This document shows positions 22,601 through 36,300 of a DNA stretch of 64,000 bases, piece after piece. Every line of letters begins with the position of its first letter. Within the stretch, counting starts at the first letter, position 1. This DNA is from Monoplex corrugatus (Eukaryota > Mollusca > Gastropoda > Littorinimorpha > Ranellidae). The notes beneath the pieces are model-generated. The model was not told the DNA's origin. It did no database searches and saw nothing but the letters and a program-made list of their open reading frames with translations. Made by a program: the position numbers and the translations under genes. The stretch covers positions 63,829,653 through 63,893,652 of the forward strand of contig CM060307.1 in assembly GCA_030674185.1 (NCBI GenBank), given 5' to 3'.

Positions 22601-25600
22601 GTCACAAGTGTGTCTGCATATGGCAGCTTCAACAGTCATATACAAACAAATGCTGAAAAGCAGAATCTTAATTTTTCTCCTTCTTATTATGTAATAAAGG
22701 CACAAAAATAAATGCTGACGTACCCTGTAGCCAACCACCTTGCAGCCATTGCTGCAGCCATGTTGGTCCAAGATGGGTGGTTGCCATGCCAACACCAAAC
22801 TACTGCCATCCACCTCCTGAACATGCAGTTTGCTTGGTGCTTCTGGAGCTGCATCTGTCACATAACAAACCACCCACTGCAGTGATCCACTGAACAGGGA
22901 AAACCCCCCACTGATAATGATACTAAAAATGACACCGGCCAAAGGGCACCCTGCCGTGATACAGGGATGTCTGCAAACATGACCTGAAGTCTGCTGACAT
23001 CACTGTGGATACTTGGGAAGAGACAACTACAAATTGCTGTTCCAGGTGACAGACGTTACCGCTACAGAAGAGAAACGAACTCAACTGTGATCTGATAGAA
23101 GACAGAGAATGAAAGCTCTAGTAGCAACCATCAAGTAAAAGCCATCAGCCTTTGTGTGCGGCAGCTGTGCCAAGGACTGTCGCTCAAGAATCGGCTTGTT
23201 CAGCAAAAAGACACACTGTTCCACATCTAACTGCATCCTCAGCTGGGTGCACCCACTATCTAACCAGAAAGAGACAGCCACACCAAAATCACTTTGTAAC
23301 AAATTTTTCACATATAAAAGCACATTCATCACACATTGTTAAATCCTCTATTGTCCCAACATGTGATTGAATTAAAGCATGACGTGCTCTGACCTTGCCA
23401 TCCCAAATGATATTAATCCCACTTAACAAGTCTAAGTTGCCTGTATCCCACAGAAAACTGGGCTGCAGGTAACCCAGAACATACAAGTCAATTTTTAAAT
23501 GCTTGTGTTACACTAGAAACAGCAGCTTTTAATCAAACACCACACAGAACTGTAGGACACTAAGTTCACATATTTTAACACACTCACTGCTTTTGGGGAC
23601 TGATCGTCGCTGGCGAGTTTGCGTGGCAGTGGAATGTCCTGGCTGGGAATTGTAGGAGGAACGAGTGTGAGAAAGGCCGGACACAAGGCGAGCATCCTGA
23701 AGTTCATCGAACATTTGTACTATCTGCTCTGCACTGTCACCTGACTTCTGTTCAAAACAAACAAATAAATGCATGAATTTGGAAGAAAGACAGAGAAAGA
23801 ATGACAAAGACAGCCTCTTCTGTAAAAAACAAATAAATAACTACATGAGTTTGGAAGAGAGACAGAAAAGAAAGAAAAAGACAAAGACAGACAGACAGAC
23901 AGAGACAAATGAGGCTTTTCCATCAGTGTCAGGCAACAAGAACATGACACTATATTATAGCAGGATGTGAAAAAAGGACAATGCCTGGATGTGAAAAGAT
24001 TGCAGTCTCTTGCATGTGTTTCCAACACTAAAAAAGTTGAACAAATGTCTATACAGATAATGAGAGGGCCATACAGTCATAGCACACATGTATATCATAT
24101 AACATAAATCTATGAGCAAAAGATACAGAACAGAAATATAACCAAATAAATTTGTAACTGTGTAAGGTACTCTGACTCAAATTACCTTTATGTTTCTCTT
24201 GACATAAGTAGTCACATAATCAAAAAAATCATTCTCACAAAAAGACAAAAATAGATATTATACAACAGCATCAAAAACAAAGAAACAAACAAAAATGACA
24301 ATGAAAACAAATTTCACCAATCATTCCAAATAATCACCCATCAAGAATATTACTGACCTTGTGTCGACCAAATGTTTGACTGGTAGGCCTGTAAGTAGCA
24401 ACGCTGTCTGTGAGAGGGAAGAGATGACTGGCTGGAACCAATCCCGTGCGACCTCCCACTTCTGCCTCACAGTAACCATGCCGGTCTACTGGCCCTGCAA
24501 AACAGTATCAAAGAAAATAATCAACTACCATGGTTACATTTTTTGACTTGCAGAGAAAACAAGTTGTCATTTCTCTGTCACACTTTTTTCCTACAACTTC
24601 TTTAGAACTCCTCCCATGGCTGGTGAAAAGAGAGAATTATTGTTTTCTTCTGTTTTTTGTTTTCGTTTATCCATTAATTTTTTTCAAACAAAATTTTTCA
24701 GCAAGGAATGCAGGTTGTTCTACCCAGGGAAAGCAAGTTGCATAGTACAATCCAATTTAATTTCGCTACTCGACTATTAGGACAATTCTAAAACATCACC
24801 TTTCTTCAGGTACAATTATCCTCTTTCTGAGTCAAAGCCATGTTTACATAATCTGTTTATCAATATGGTTTTCACTGATAATCTTTTTATCCAATGTAAA
24901 CTGCAAAACACTCAAGATTTTGTTTTCTGAGATATTACCCAGTACAATACAATTCTCTCCAATTATCAATGTGACTACAAAGTTCATTCCGATCTATTCG
25001 TTCTTGATTTACACATTAACATGCAATGGTTAGTGATATCTAAACACAGTCAGACACCAATAATCCAGCAGTTCCATCAACTGACCTTGTACATGGACAT
25101 GATCTCCTTCCTTCAGTGGCAACTCCAGATGACGATGGCCACTGCGTGACGCGGCATCTGGCACGTAATCCAAGACAGCCACGCACAATGACTCCCCTCC
25201 ATAACTAAGCATACCACCAATACCGGCAGATTGTTTTGATGGATAAGCTGCATGCTGCCCTCTTCTAGTTTGTTCTGCAGACTTTGGTCTCTGCAGAGAA
25301 GATCTGTTACTACTGTGCAACAGATCAGCACTGGCAGAAAGGTCACGAGGATCACCAAGAGAAGAGGATGAACCCCATCGGGTAAAGGATGCATGAGGAA
25401 TGCGTTCTGACAGAAGCCTCTCTGTATCTGACATGGCAGGCTAGAAAAACAACAATTTGGACTTAAAAAGGTTTTCTCCCAATATTTACTAGAGTTTGGT
25501 AAGACAACCAGTTATATGACCATTTACTATCTTAATATGCAAATTATTGTTCAGCGAAATTTGTGGTGAAAATAATGTCCACTTCATTAGATGTTTAACA

Positions 25601-28600
25601 AAACAAAACAAAAAACACAATGATTAAAGACAACGAATGCAGCAAATGACTGATCTGAACAGACCTGCAATTCAGAAAAAAAAACACCAATGCAATTTTA
25701 CTTGTAAACATTTCCAGAATATTTTCAAAAATCAAACCCATGTACACCATGCTGCTTTCAGCACAATCATAATTTTTCCTCCTGAAATAAACTGCCTACT
25801 TACCCCTGTGATGAGGTCAAGTGGTGATAAGGGACGATTGTACTCTTCACCCCCAGCAAGTGTTTCCATGCATGTCAGCTCCTCAAGTAAGGAGCTGGAC
25901 AGTCCTCGACCTCTACGTACCTCTTCTGGCAGTCGTCGCAACAGCTCATCCTGAGGCATATTCAAAGCAAATTTGGTTTGGCATCCAAACACTTCTATTT
26001 TCAAACAATTGTTTTCAAATAAACATTGATATACATTCAGATATTACAGTATATCCTCAAAGTTTTCATTTTTCCTGAAAAAATATTAGAGGGGGTAGAG
26101 GTGAGGATGGGGCCAGGTGAGTGCATGAGCAAAAAAATTCATCCCACCAAGTGGCAGATATACGAAAAAATGAGGTGCTAATTGTTTGTTTGATGCAAGA
26201 GTGTTTATCAAATCTACAGACCACAGGCCTTGTCCAAAGGAAAGTGACACATGCTGAAATTTCATGTTTTTTTTTTTCAAATTTCCATTTCCATTACAAT
26301 TATTGATAATGTGGCCAAGTTTTAATTTAAAAAAAAAGGAGAATTTATTTTTCAGTTGGGGCTTGATATCAACAGCACAACAAAGAAATAATTCAATCTA
26401 TTTACAGACCTTTTCCTGACATTTCTTGGCTAGTCTGGCCACTTTGGCTCGTAGAGCGTGTACTGTTGCTACAGCCTTGGTTTTCTGAACATCCACTTCA
26501 TCATACTGAAATCACATAGAACACATCTTTGAGCATGTGAATGTTGGGCTGTTTTTTTTTGTTTTTATTTTGTTTTGTTTTGGTTTGTTTTGTTTTGTCG
26601 TGCTGCCCCATTTACTGCACCACTCCTATATCATCACCCTAATGCTTTTCGTTTCGGCTTTCCAATGAAAATGAGGACACCAAAGAGCACAGCGTAAAGC
26701 ACCACAGAACCTGGGACTATTTTTCACAATGCTATGATGAGGGAAATGAGCATGATACTGACGGTGCCATAGTTTCATTTCAAAGTGAGACTGCATGAAA
26801 GGGCTGTACCCTAATTATCTTCATAATTTATCCAAGAATCAACCCGTCCCAAGAGATACAGGCAACTGCAGTATTGGTAAGAAAATTTGAGCAACACTCA
26901 GTGATACATTCATAAAGTGTATGAGACTTGACTGTTTAGTTATACATTTTTTTACCAGTGGGGGTGCAAACTCATGACCTCCCATTCAGTAATCCATTGT
27001 GCTAACCATTTCATCACAATAACTTGGTAGGTTTGGAAAAAAATGTTATAAAGGGTTTCTTCATTGGAGGCTGAGCAATTATGAATCTAGATCAAATGCT
27101 GTTTAGTGGACAATGCAACTCCCCACATAAGTTTGCAGGGGTAAGAATCAAGCCTAGGTAAATTTACATGTGCTTGCAACCTCCAGGCTAACCAGCTTCA
27201 ACTGAGTATTTCACTTTCTTCAAAGTTGGAGAAGATAAAGCAGCAAGAGTGAGGACATGGATGATATAATGCTGTCCCCAAGAAAAGTTGAGGTCTCTAC
27301 CACATCATTGCCCCATGACATCAAAGATATGGAAAACTTTCATTTTTTTGTTTTGTTTTTGTTTTAATTGAATAATTTGTGGGTGTTTTTTTTTGTTTTG
27401 TTTTGTTTTTACTTTGATACTAAGTGCGTGTGGAAGGAGATTCACCACCAAACGCGGCATGAAGATCCACAGGACAAAAATGGGCTGTTTGAAGACACAT
27501 ACGAACCAGCAGCAGCGCACTGCGATAGCAGGTGAGACGTTGGATGACCAAGGCCAGGAATTAAACCATAGTGCCAAGGACATCCACGCTGACGGTTCTG
27601 ATGCGGATTTTGCACAAGCTCTTAACGCCAAACGTGGAAAACTCAATTTGCCGCCTGCCGGTGCAAAAGAACAATGGGAGAAATTAGATGAGGAACTTGT
27701 CCTTAAGCTGAATGCGCTAATAGGGAACAGTACGCTGGAACACAAACTTGACACATACGGAGACATCATATACTCTATCTGCAGGGACACTTATGGAGTG
27801 AAGCAGCCAAAGACAAAAACGCCTCCCCAGAAATCCAGAAGACAGCAACAGATGGAGAGCATCCGGAGGGAGAAAAGGAAGCTTAAAAAGCGAATGAAAA
27901 CTGCCTCAGAATTCGAGAAGCAAGGGCTCCTGGAACTCTGGAAAGATCTGAAGGCCAAACACAATGCTCTCAGCAAAGTGGAATCAGCAAGGCGAAGAAA
28001 GAGCAAAAAGAAGAAGACTCAAGATCGTTTCTTCAAAGATCCCTTTGACTTTTCAAGAAAGCTGTTTGAACAACCCAAATCAGGGACTCTCACAGTGGGC
28101 AAGGAAACCCTAGAGCAGCATCTCAGGGAAACATATTCCGATTCTCAGCGCGAGGCACCACTTGAAATCCAGAATCTGGTTTGGCCTGCAGCGCCAGAAG
28201 GAAAATTCAATAACAAACCACCAACACTGGATGAAGTGAAGAACGTAGTAAAGAAAGCCAGAGCCAAGTCAGCACCTGGACCAAACGGAATACCATACCT
28301 GCTCTACAAGAAATGCCCAAAAGTGCTCGAGTGGCTCCACAAGATGATTCGATCAGCATGGAGGAACCAGAAGATCAGCGACCAATGGATGAGAGCTGAA
28401 GGAGTGTACATTCCGAAGGAGCAGAACTCCAGCAGCATCAATCAGTTCAGGCCAATATCACTTCTGAACGTCGAGGGGAAAATCTTCTTCTCTGTTATGG
28501 CAGCAAGATTGACAAAATACCTGACTGAAAACAAGTATCTGGATATGTCAGTCCAAAAGGGAGGCATACCAGGAATGCCTGGATGCTTGGAACATGCCAC

Positions 28601-31249
28601 GTTGATTTGGGATGCCATCCAAAAAGCAAGAACAGAGAAGAGAAACATTGACGTAGTTTGGCTTGATCTGGCGAATGCATATGGATCAGTTCCACACGAT
28701 ATGATCCAGCTGGCTCTTGAAATGTATCACATCCCAGAAAACATCCGAACAATGCTGAGGAAGTATTTCCAAGGGTTCTCAATGCGGTTCTCTACCAAAG
28801 AATACACCACGGACTGGATAGACCTAGAGGTGGGCATTGCAATGGGCTGTGCAATCTCTCCCATACTGTTCGTGTTGGCAATGGAAGTCATCTTGAAAGC
28901 TGCAATGAAGAGTTCAGGTCCAGTGAATCTGGGAGATGGATACCAGATGCCTCCTCTGAAAGCTTTCATGGATGACACAACAGTCTTGTCCACGGATGAG
29001 GAAGAGACACACCAAATCTTAAAGCAGCTGGATGAGCTGGTGGCCTCTTCAAGAATGAGGTTCAAACCTAAGAAATCCCGAAGTCTCTCACTGCGAAAAG
29101 GAAAAGTGGCAGATTCAGTCAAATTCATGGTAGCCAACCAAGCCATCCCCACTGTCACAGAAGAGCCAGTAAAAAGTCTCGGAAGATGGTATGATGACTC
29201 CCTGAAAGACACACAAAGGGGATGTGAAACCAAGCAAACAGCAGAAGAAGGCCTGAAGAAAATAGATAACTGCGGACTGCCAGGCAAATACAAAGTCTGG
29301 TGTCTACAGTTCATGCTGATACCAAAGCTGCTGTGGCCACTGCTAATCTATGACATTTGCACCAGCACAGTCGAAGCAATGGAAGCCAAAATCAACAAAT
29401 ACACAAGAAAATGGCTCGGTGTCCCACCTGGTCTCACTGATGTTGCATTCTACTGTCGTCAAGCAATGCTGAAGCTACCTCTCAAATCCATAGTGGAGGA
29501 ATACAAAGTTGGAAAAGCAAGACTGTTGAGCATGCTGGAGGAATCGGAAGACAATATCGTGAGATCAGTTCATCCAAAGCTGAGAACTGGCAGAAAGTGG
29601 AAAGTCCAAGAGGCTGTAAACAATGCCAAGAGAAACCTCAGCATCAAAGAAATAATTGGACACACGCAAACCAACAGACAGGGACTGGGAGCAACAAAAA
29701 TGCAGTGGTGGTCCAAAGCCAAAGGGAAGGAAAAAAGAGACATGATCATACAGGAGTTGAAGGAAGAAGAAGATGTCAAAAGAGTGCAGAAGGCAGTCCA
29801 GCAAGGTCAACAGGGGCAATGGACAACATGGGACAGTGCACTCCAAAGAAGTCTCAGCTGGAACGATATGTGGCACATGGCTCCTCTAAGGATAAGCTTC
29901 CTCCTCAGATCTGTATATGACCTGCTCCCCTCGAATGCAAACTTAGTGAAATGGGGAAAGCAGACGACCCAGCATGTCCGCTCTGTCAGAAGAAACAAAC
30001 AGTGGAACATGTCCTAAGCTCTTGCAAAGTAGCGCTAGCCCAAGGAAGGTATACATGGAGGCACAACCAAGTTCTGAAAGTGATCACAGATGTGGTTAGC
30101 GAAAAAACCATGACCCCAAACGCACCAATTGCTATGACAACGTTCTACAAAGCAGGAGGGAAACAGGTCTGGCCCGAAAGTGCTATGACAACCAGCACAT
30201 TGCCAAAGGGTCTTCTGGATGGAGCAGTCGACTGGGAGTGTACAGCAGACCTCCCAGAGTGGAGAAATTACCCGGATGTCATCAGCAAGACAGGCATGAG
30301 ACCAGACATCGCTCTCCACTCTGACTCCTCGAAACAAGTGATTCTGATAGAACTCACTGTGCCATACGAAAGCAGAATGGAAGAAGCACATATCTACAAG
30401 ACCGAAAAATACGCCGGTCTTGCCAGCACCCTGAAGAAAGCAGGTCTGCGGGTCAAAATCTTCGCCATAGAGGTCGGGGCAAGAGGGTTTGTGGGGACCT
30501 CCGCTTATGATCTCATGAAACAACTCGCCATTTCTGGGAAGAAGAGGACTAGAGCCCTTAAAGCGATGGCAGAGGCAGCAGAAAGGAGCTCAAGCTGGAT
30601 CTGGGCAAGGAGGAACGAAAAAAGTGAACTTCATAAGGATTAAATTCCCTACAGATGATGTGTGCCCCGTTAGCACATTGGTAAAACCGCGTACCGCAGT
30701 TCTGAAGCGCAGAATCGCCCAGGTTCGATCCCCGGCGTGGGAAAAAAAAAAAAAAAAAAAAAGACAACAGCAGAAGGGCATCCAGGAGTCATGACCTGGA
30801 TGTGGCCCGGCCCCCCGAGAGTGTAAGGAATTCAGGGCCGAAACACTTGTCTAAAGGGGGTTACTTCTCTGAAGACCTTCTGTTGTCTAGCTCTCCCTAG
30901 AGTTTCTTTCTACCTATCATGTTCATCAGTGATGTACAAGCTGATAATAAGCAATCATTGGAATTTTATGTAATGGATCATGACTGAAAAAAAGTGGGTA
31001 ATTAATGCATTTTCCAGCTAACCTGGGATCCCTTTTTCATGTATGTTTTTTTTTCTTTCATGTTTTTTTTTTAATGAAATTAAAAAACCCAGTATTTTCT
31101 CCTTGATGAAATGAGAAAATAAAAAAGGAATTTTGAAGCGAAAGTTAGATTTTGTTCCAGAGGATTCATTTCAATCAAACAGTCTGACATATGTCAAATA
31201 AGCCAATCAAACTGATGTGAACAAATACAAACAAAACAAAACAAAAAGA

Positions 31250-31281
<32 letters not shown>

Positions 31282-33310
31282 TGAAAAGGAATGAATGATA
31301 TCATCTTGTTATTCCTATTATCAGTAATATTCCTGAACATAATGTCATTAATCCTTATACAAGCACAAAGTATTAAATGACCACATAAAGCACCAAATTT
31401 TCCACAAATGCAGAGTATATTTTTATCGCCACAACCATTAACTTTAAAAAAACAGATCAAATCACCTACAAAATGTACACACCACAACCTTGTAGATATA
31501 CATGAAAATGAAAAGAAACCAATTTGAAAACAGAACAACAACAAACAAATAGCTATTGAAATGGAAAGTACATTTACAGATGCAGATGACATGAAGTAAA
31601 ACACTCCAGTACTGGTCTCTTTTCCCAGAGGACCAGAGCCCTAAAGGCAATGGCAGAAGCAGCGGAAAAAAAGCTCCAGTTGGATCTGGACTAGGAGGAA
31701 CAAAAGTGAACTTCAGAAGGCTTAAAATTCCCCAATATGCTGCTGGTGACCGATGGCCAAGTGGTTAAGACATCCTTCACAAGGGTGACTTTGCCTTGAG
31801 AAACCTGACCACCTAGGATGCACGGATTTAATTCCTGTAGGAGGGCAAATTTCTTTAAAAACAACAACAACAACAACAAAAAAAACCCATGCGACAGCAG
31901 TGGGGCATCCAGGAGTCATGACCTGGATGTGGCCCGGCCCCTTAGAGTGTCAGGAGTCAAGGGCCAAAACACTTGCCTGACGAAGGTTCCTCCTCTGAGG
32001 ACCTTCTGCTGTCTGGCTCTCCCCAGAGTTTCCTACTTCAATTTGATATTGTTTCAAACACACAAACAAACAAACAAACAAACAAACAAAAAAGATACAC
32101 CTTTCTTGTTAGTGTAACTATTCCAGCAACAATTCACCTTCATAAAACACCATCATAAATTGGTCCACAAAGAAACAGAGAGCAGTATAAACCATAATGA
32201 CAACCTGCTGAGAAAAAAAGATTAAATTCAGCTCCTGTAAACTGCAACAGAAACATTTCAAAATAGGTTCAGACATAAAAACAGCACTTGCCCGTGCACA
32301 CATATTGTCAAGGTCACGCCTCGTCTCACGTAGTTTGTCCAGACGATGCTGCAACTCTGCAAGGCGCTCATGCAGATTGAGGTTTTCATCATACACCTCA
32401 CGCAATTTATCCGTCTACCAGGTGTAAAGTCCAGGTGAAAGATCGCAAGATGATTGGTAGGCACAGGAAAGAAACATCATACGAGTGTTGGTATCCATAA
32501 ACAATACTTTCACATGATAAGCCTATGTCAGGAGAAGTTAGTAATTGTAATATTCCATATTACTGTGAATTGGATACATTTTGAGAGATTAATTATCAGT
32601 ATGTTATTTCACTGTACTTAATGACTAATAAACAGTCGAAAAATCTTTAAAATCTGGATATCTGAAAAATGTATTTGACAAAGAAAGCAGCATCTGCCAT
32701 CAAAGGACAATATTTCTTTAAATATACTTTAAATATACTTTACTTCAGAAAAACTTATAAAGACTGGACATCAGCATCTTTTCTAAATCAATAAGAATCT
32801 TTTATTACTACGATTATTGTTATCATTATGATGATTATTATTATTAATATTATCATAATTACCATCATTATTATTGTTAAAAAACATGTATCTGAATTCA
32901 GTAACATGTTTTTCAAAAGACAGGGGGGGAAAAGTATGAATATTCCTATCAACTGAAATGATTCAACTTGAGTAATACATATAATATTCCACACCAAACA
33001 AAACAACTGTGTTAGGGTGAACTATATGAATGTGTCTTAAAGTGAATACAACAAACATCTAATCAGCTGACAACAGAACAAATACTTCCTTCCTCCTCCC
33101 TCACCTAAAATAACGAAACGACAACAAAACAAAACAAAAGTAAAAAGAACCCATGTGATATGACCCCATACAGATATTGTGCACCAGTAAAGTGTGGATA
33201 CACACAGTCATGTACAGACATTTTCTGTGTAAGCTTTTCTGACAAAACAACTGAACTAAGGAATGACAGAAAAATACAAATGAACAGTTATTCAACAACT
33301 TTTACACACA

Positions 33311-33374
<64 letters not shown>

Positions 33375-36300
33375 CACACACACACACACACCACACACAC
33401 AACAACCACAACACACACACCACACTCACACACACTCACAAACACACACACACCACTAGTCAAAATCAACTTAATTTCACTGTAGGTCATACAATTATGT
33501 GATACTCCATCTGAAACTTTCAGTGATGGGGGGAAAAAGAAAAGAAATGGTAGCTTTGCCTTCTACAGGTGCTCCCATCAAATTTCATGCTTGATGCTAT
33601 AGTGACAGCAAATATGATGTAATACAGGGGGGTGCAAAAGTAGGTATACAGTAAGTATCACATCATTATTATAATGCTTAATTCCGCTCTCGATTAGAGG
33701 AGTGTGTGAATACCGACGGCAAGCAGTTTGAGTATCTGAGGGATTAAGGCTGTGCTTGCTATTACATGTATATGCAATATTCATTTGTTTGTATAATAAA
33801 TGCAATGAGTATTGTACGTGTTTTTTTTTTTCATAACTGTATACCTACTTTTGCGCCCCCCTGTATAATTATTCCATAAAAAGTAAAATGCCAACTTTTG
33901 CACCCCCCTGTATAATTATTCCATAAAAAGTAAAATGCCAAGATATTAATTAAACATGAAATGTTTAGATGAAGAAGAGTGAACATCAATAAAAACAACA
34001 GAAAAGAAAGCAAACAGTCCTTCTGCACCAAACCACCAAACAAAAAAAAAGAAAACAAACTCATGCACCCTTCCCAGACATTAAAAAAACAAAACAAAAC
34101 ACGAAAAAATAAGCCTTGAATCGAAAGTGAAATCCAATCTTCCAAATCTGGAAAGTGAAGCAAACCTAACAAAATCTGACTACATGTGGTATTTCAAAAA
34201 CAAATGTCAGTGCTCATGAAGATGTGAGCAGTGACAAAAGAAATACATTGTTGGGGGTAGGGGTGGGGAAATGCCATAAAATTGCACCGCATGCTCCAAC
34301 GTGAACCCCAACAATATGTTACCCTCTCTTTCAGGCTTTGGTTTAGACTGGACACTTGACTCTCCAACAAGTTGTTCTCTTCTTTCACATTGGAGAGATC
34401 TCGCACTTTGGCACGCAGCTCATGTAATTTTGGTTCAAGGTCATCATGCTCTTCGATGACCTTGGCAAGGTCACACTTCAGATGGTCACGCTCTAGAATC
34501 GTGCGCTTCAAAGTGAACTCAAGCTCGTCTTTGGTGCTGAGTGTCTTATGCAGATCTTGATAGCGCTTCCACATATCCTCAAACTTGACATACACACACA
34601 AACCAGGAATGACGACAGAGGGTTTTTTTTTTATGTGACAACACAAAACAGGAACGTTCATACAAACTGGTTTTTGATTTACAAGTACTCACAGTAACCT
34701 ATGAAAACAAACATATACAAACATAATGATATGTTAGTAACTACAACAGTTATTTAACATTGAAGTGTGCAGATGCAAATAAATGCACTTTTTACTTAAG
34801 GAAGAGACACATGTTTGGGAACAGGGTAAGTGCGGGCATCTGCTTGAGTTATTTCCGATGATTCAGATTCTTACCTTTGAAAATGTCATAAAAGTAAAGA
34901 AGAATGGCAAACAGCACATAAATCTACACTGATGGAAGCAAGAAGAGTCAGTATACTCCTGAATCATGTTAGAAGATAATCCGTTTAAATTCTTTACAAC
35001 TTGCAAAAAGCATCCACTTGCTCAGATTTAACAATTAAAAAACATTACTTTAAGTGCAAGCACATGGGCTTATGTGCAGACTTACAGCATTCATTTTAAT
35101 TCTTTACATCACATGGCATTTGTGTAGGTAGTGCATTATTATGGAATCATCCAGTATGGTTATATGATATTGAGAGAGCTAAAACAGAAACTGGTACCCC
35201 AAGTTGGACAGGATTTTGGATTTTACAGAACACTTATATTCGCAAAACATGCAAACTGTAAGGGTTCTACTGCTAGTATCAACCTTTGTAAGGCTTTTCA
35301 AATCCAGGCAGAGATGTATTCTGATCAATCTCTGAGAGAGGGGGTTTGCAAAGGTGAAAAGACGTGGAACTTACGGATGTGTTTAACAGACTATTTGAAA
35401 GTTTTTATTTAGATCATCGCAATGCAACTCATCAAAAATAACAGACCCGGAGAACAACTGTTCACAAATATGTGCACATCGCTTCAAATTCCACACTGCT
35501 AGTGCTGAGTTTGGACTGACTTCAAAAAGTCTGTCGTAAGCATCCTCCAAAGCAGAACACAACATCTTGCAAAGACAATGAAGCTGTTTCACATGATTAT
35601 GAGCATATTACAATTGGGCTATTTCACATGGAGCTGTTTCACATGATTATGAGCATATTACAACTGGATTATTTCACATGGAGCTGTTTCACATGATTAT
35701 GAGCATATTACAACTGGGCTATTTTACATGGAGCTGTTTCACATGATTATGAGCATATTACAACTGGGTTATTTCACATGGAGCTGTTTCACATGATTAT
35801 GAGCATATTACAACTGGGCTATTTCACATGAAGCTGTTTCACATGATTATGAGCATATTACAACTGGGTTATTTTACATGAAGCTGTTTCACATGATTAT
35901 GAGCATATTACAACTGGGCTATTTTACATGAAGCTGTTTCACATGATTATGAGCATATTACAACTGGGTTATTTCACATGGAGCTGTTTCACATGATTAT
36001 GAGCATATTACAATTGGGTTATTTCACATGATCATGACCATATTATATTATTACATACAGGTTGAAGAACATGCCCAAAAAGACAATCTCTACACGCAGG
36101 TATAGCCCAAAACCTGGTTCTGATTAGACAGGGCAATTATATCTCAAGACAAGTAATAGGATTATTTTACTTCCCAAGTACACATGTACAAACAAAACTG
36201 TTTAAAAGATATCTGCGAACCTCTGGCAAAGCTTTCCCAGTGATCATAAATTTCTACCAAGGAAAACATCTCTGCTGAAAGTAGTTATTTGGAAATGTTT

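Larger units (their letters stand above)
27393..30908 (+). mobile_element. RLE-type LINE (R2/NeSL-like), nearly full length
   Basis: About 3.5 kb in an intron of the RIMBP-like gene, on the opposite strand. Order: zinc-finger-like [20 protein letters not shown], reverse transcriptase, CCHC knuckle, restriction-like endonuclease, short spacer, tRNA-like block, A-run, and a ~150-bp 3' tail also present at 31.88-32.03 kb. The first Cys pair of the zinc finger is incomplete, suggesting a truncated 5' end. No poly(A) or target duplication was identified. The clade was judged from motifs; R2, NeSL and CRE are not separable here by eye. Confidence 0.85.

Noticed and set aside
27305..27790. 161-codon - strand ORF, and other - strand frames under the LINE
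   Set aside because: Shadows of the reverse transcriptase reading frame.
30663..30741. Working tRNA gene after the LINE ORF
   Set aside because: Box A and B are visible, but the acceptor and anticodon stems do not pair well; better read as tRNA-derived.
31744..31845. Working tRNA-Leu/Ser gene
   Set aside because: The D arm is good, but box B is decayed and it is embedded in a retroelement copy.
31960..32000. Hammerhead ribozyme in the shared LINE tail (CTGACGA motif)
   Set aside because: The second copy lacks the motif and no matching GAAA core follows.
35131..35412. 93-codon + strand ORF
   Set aside because: Overlaps the - strand orphan ORF, has no recognised motif or splice link.
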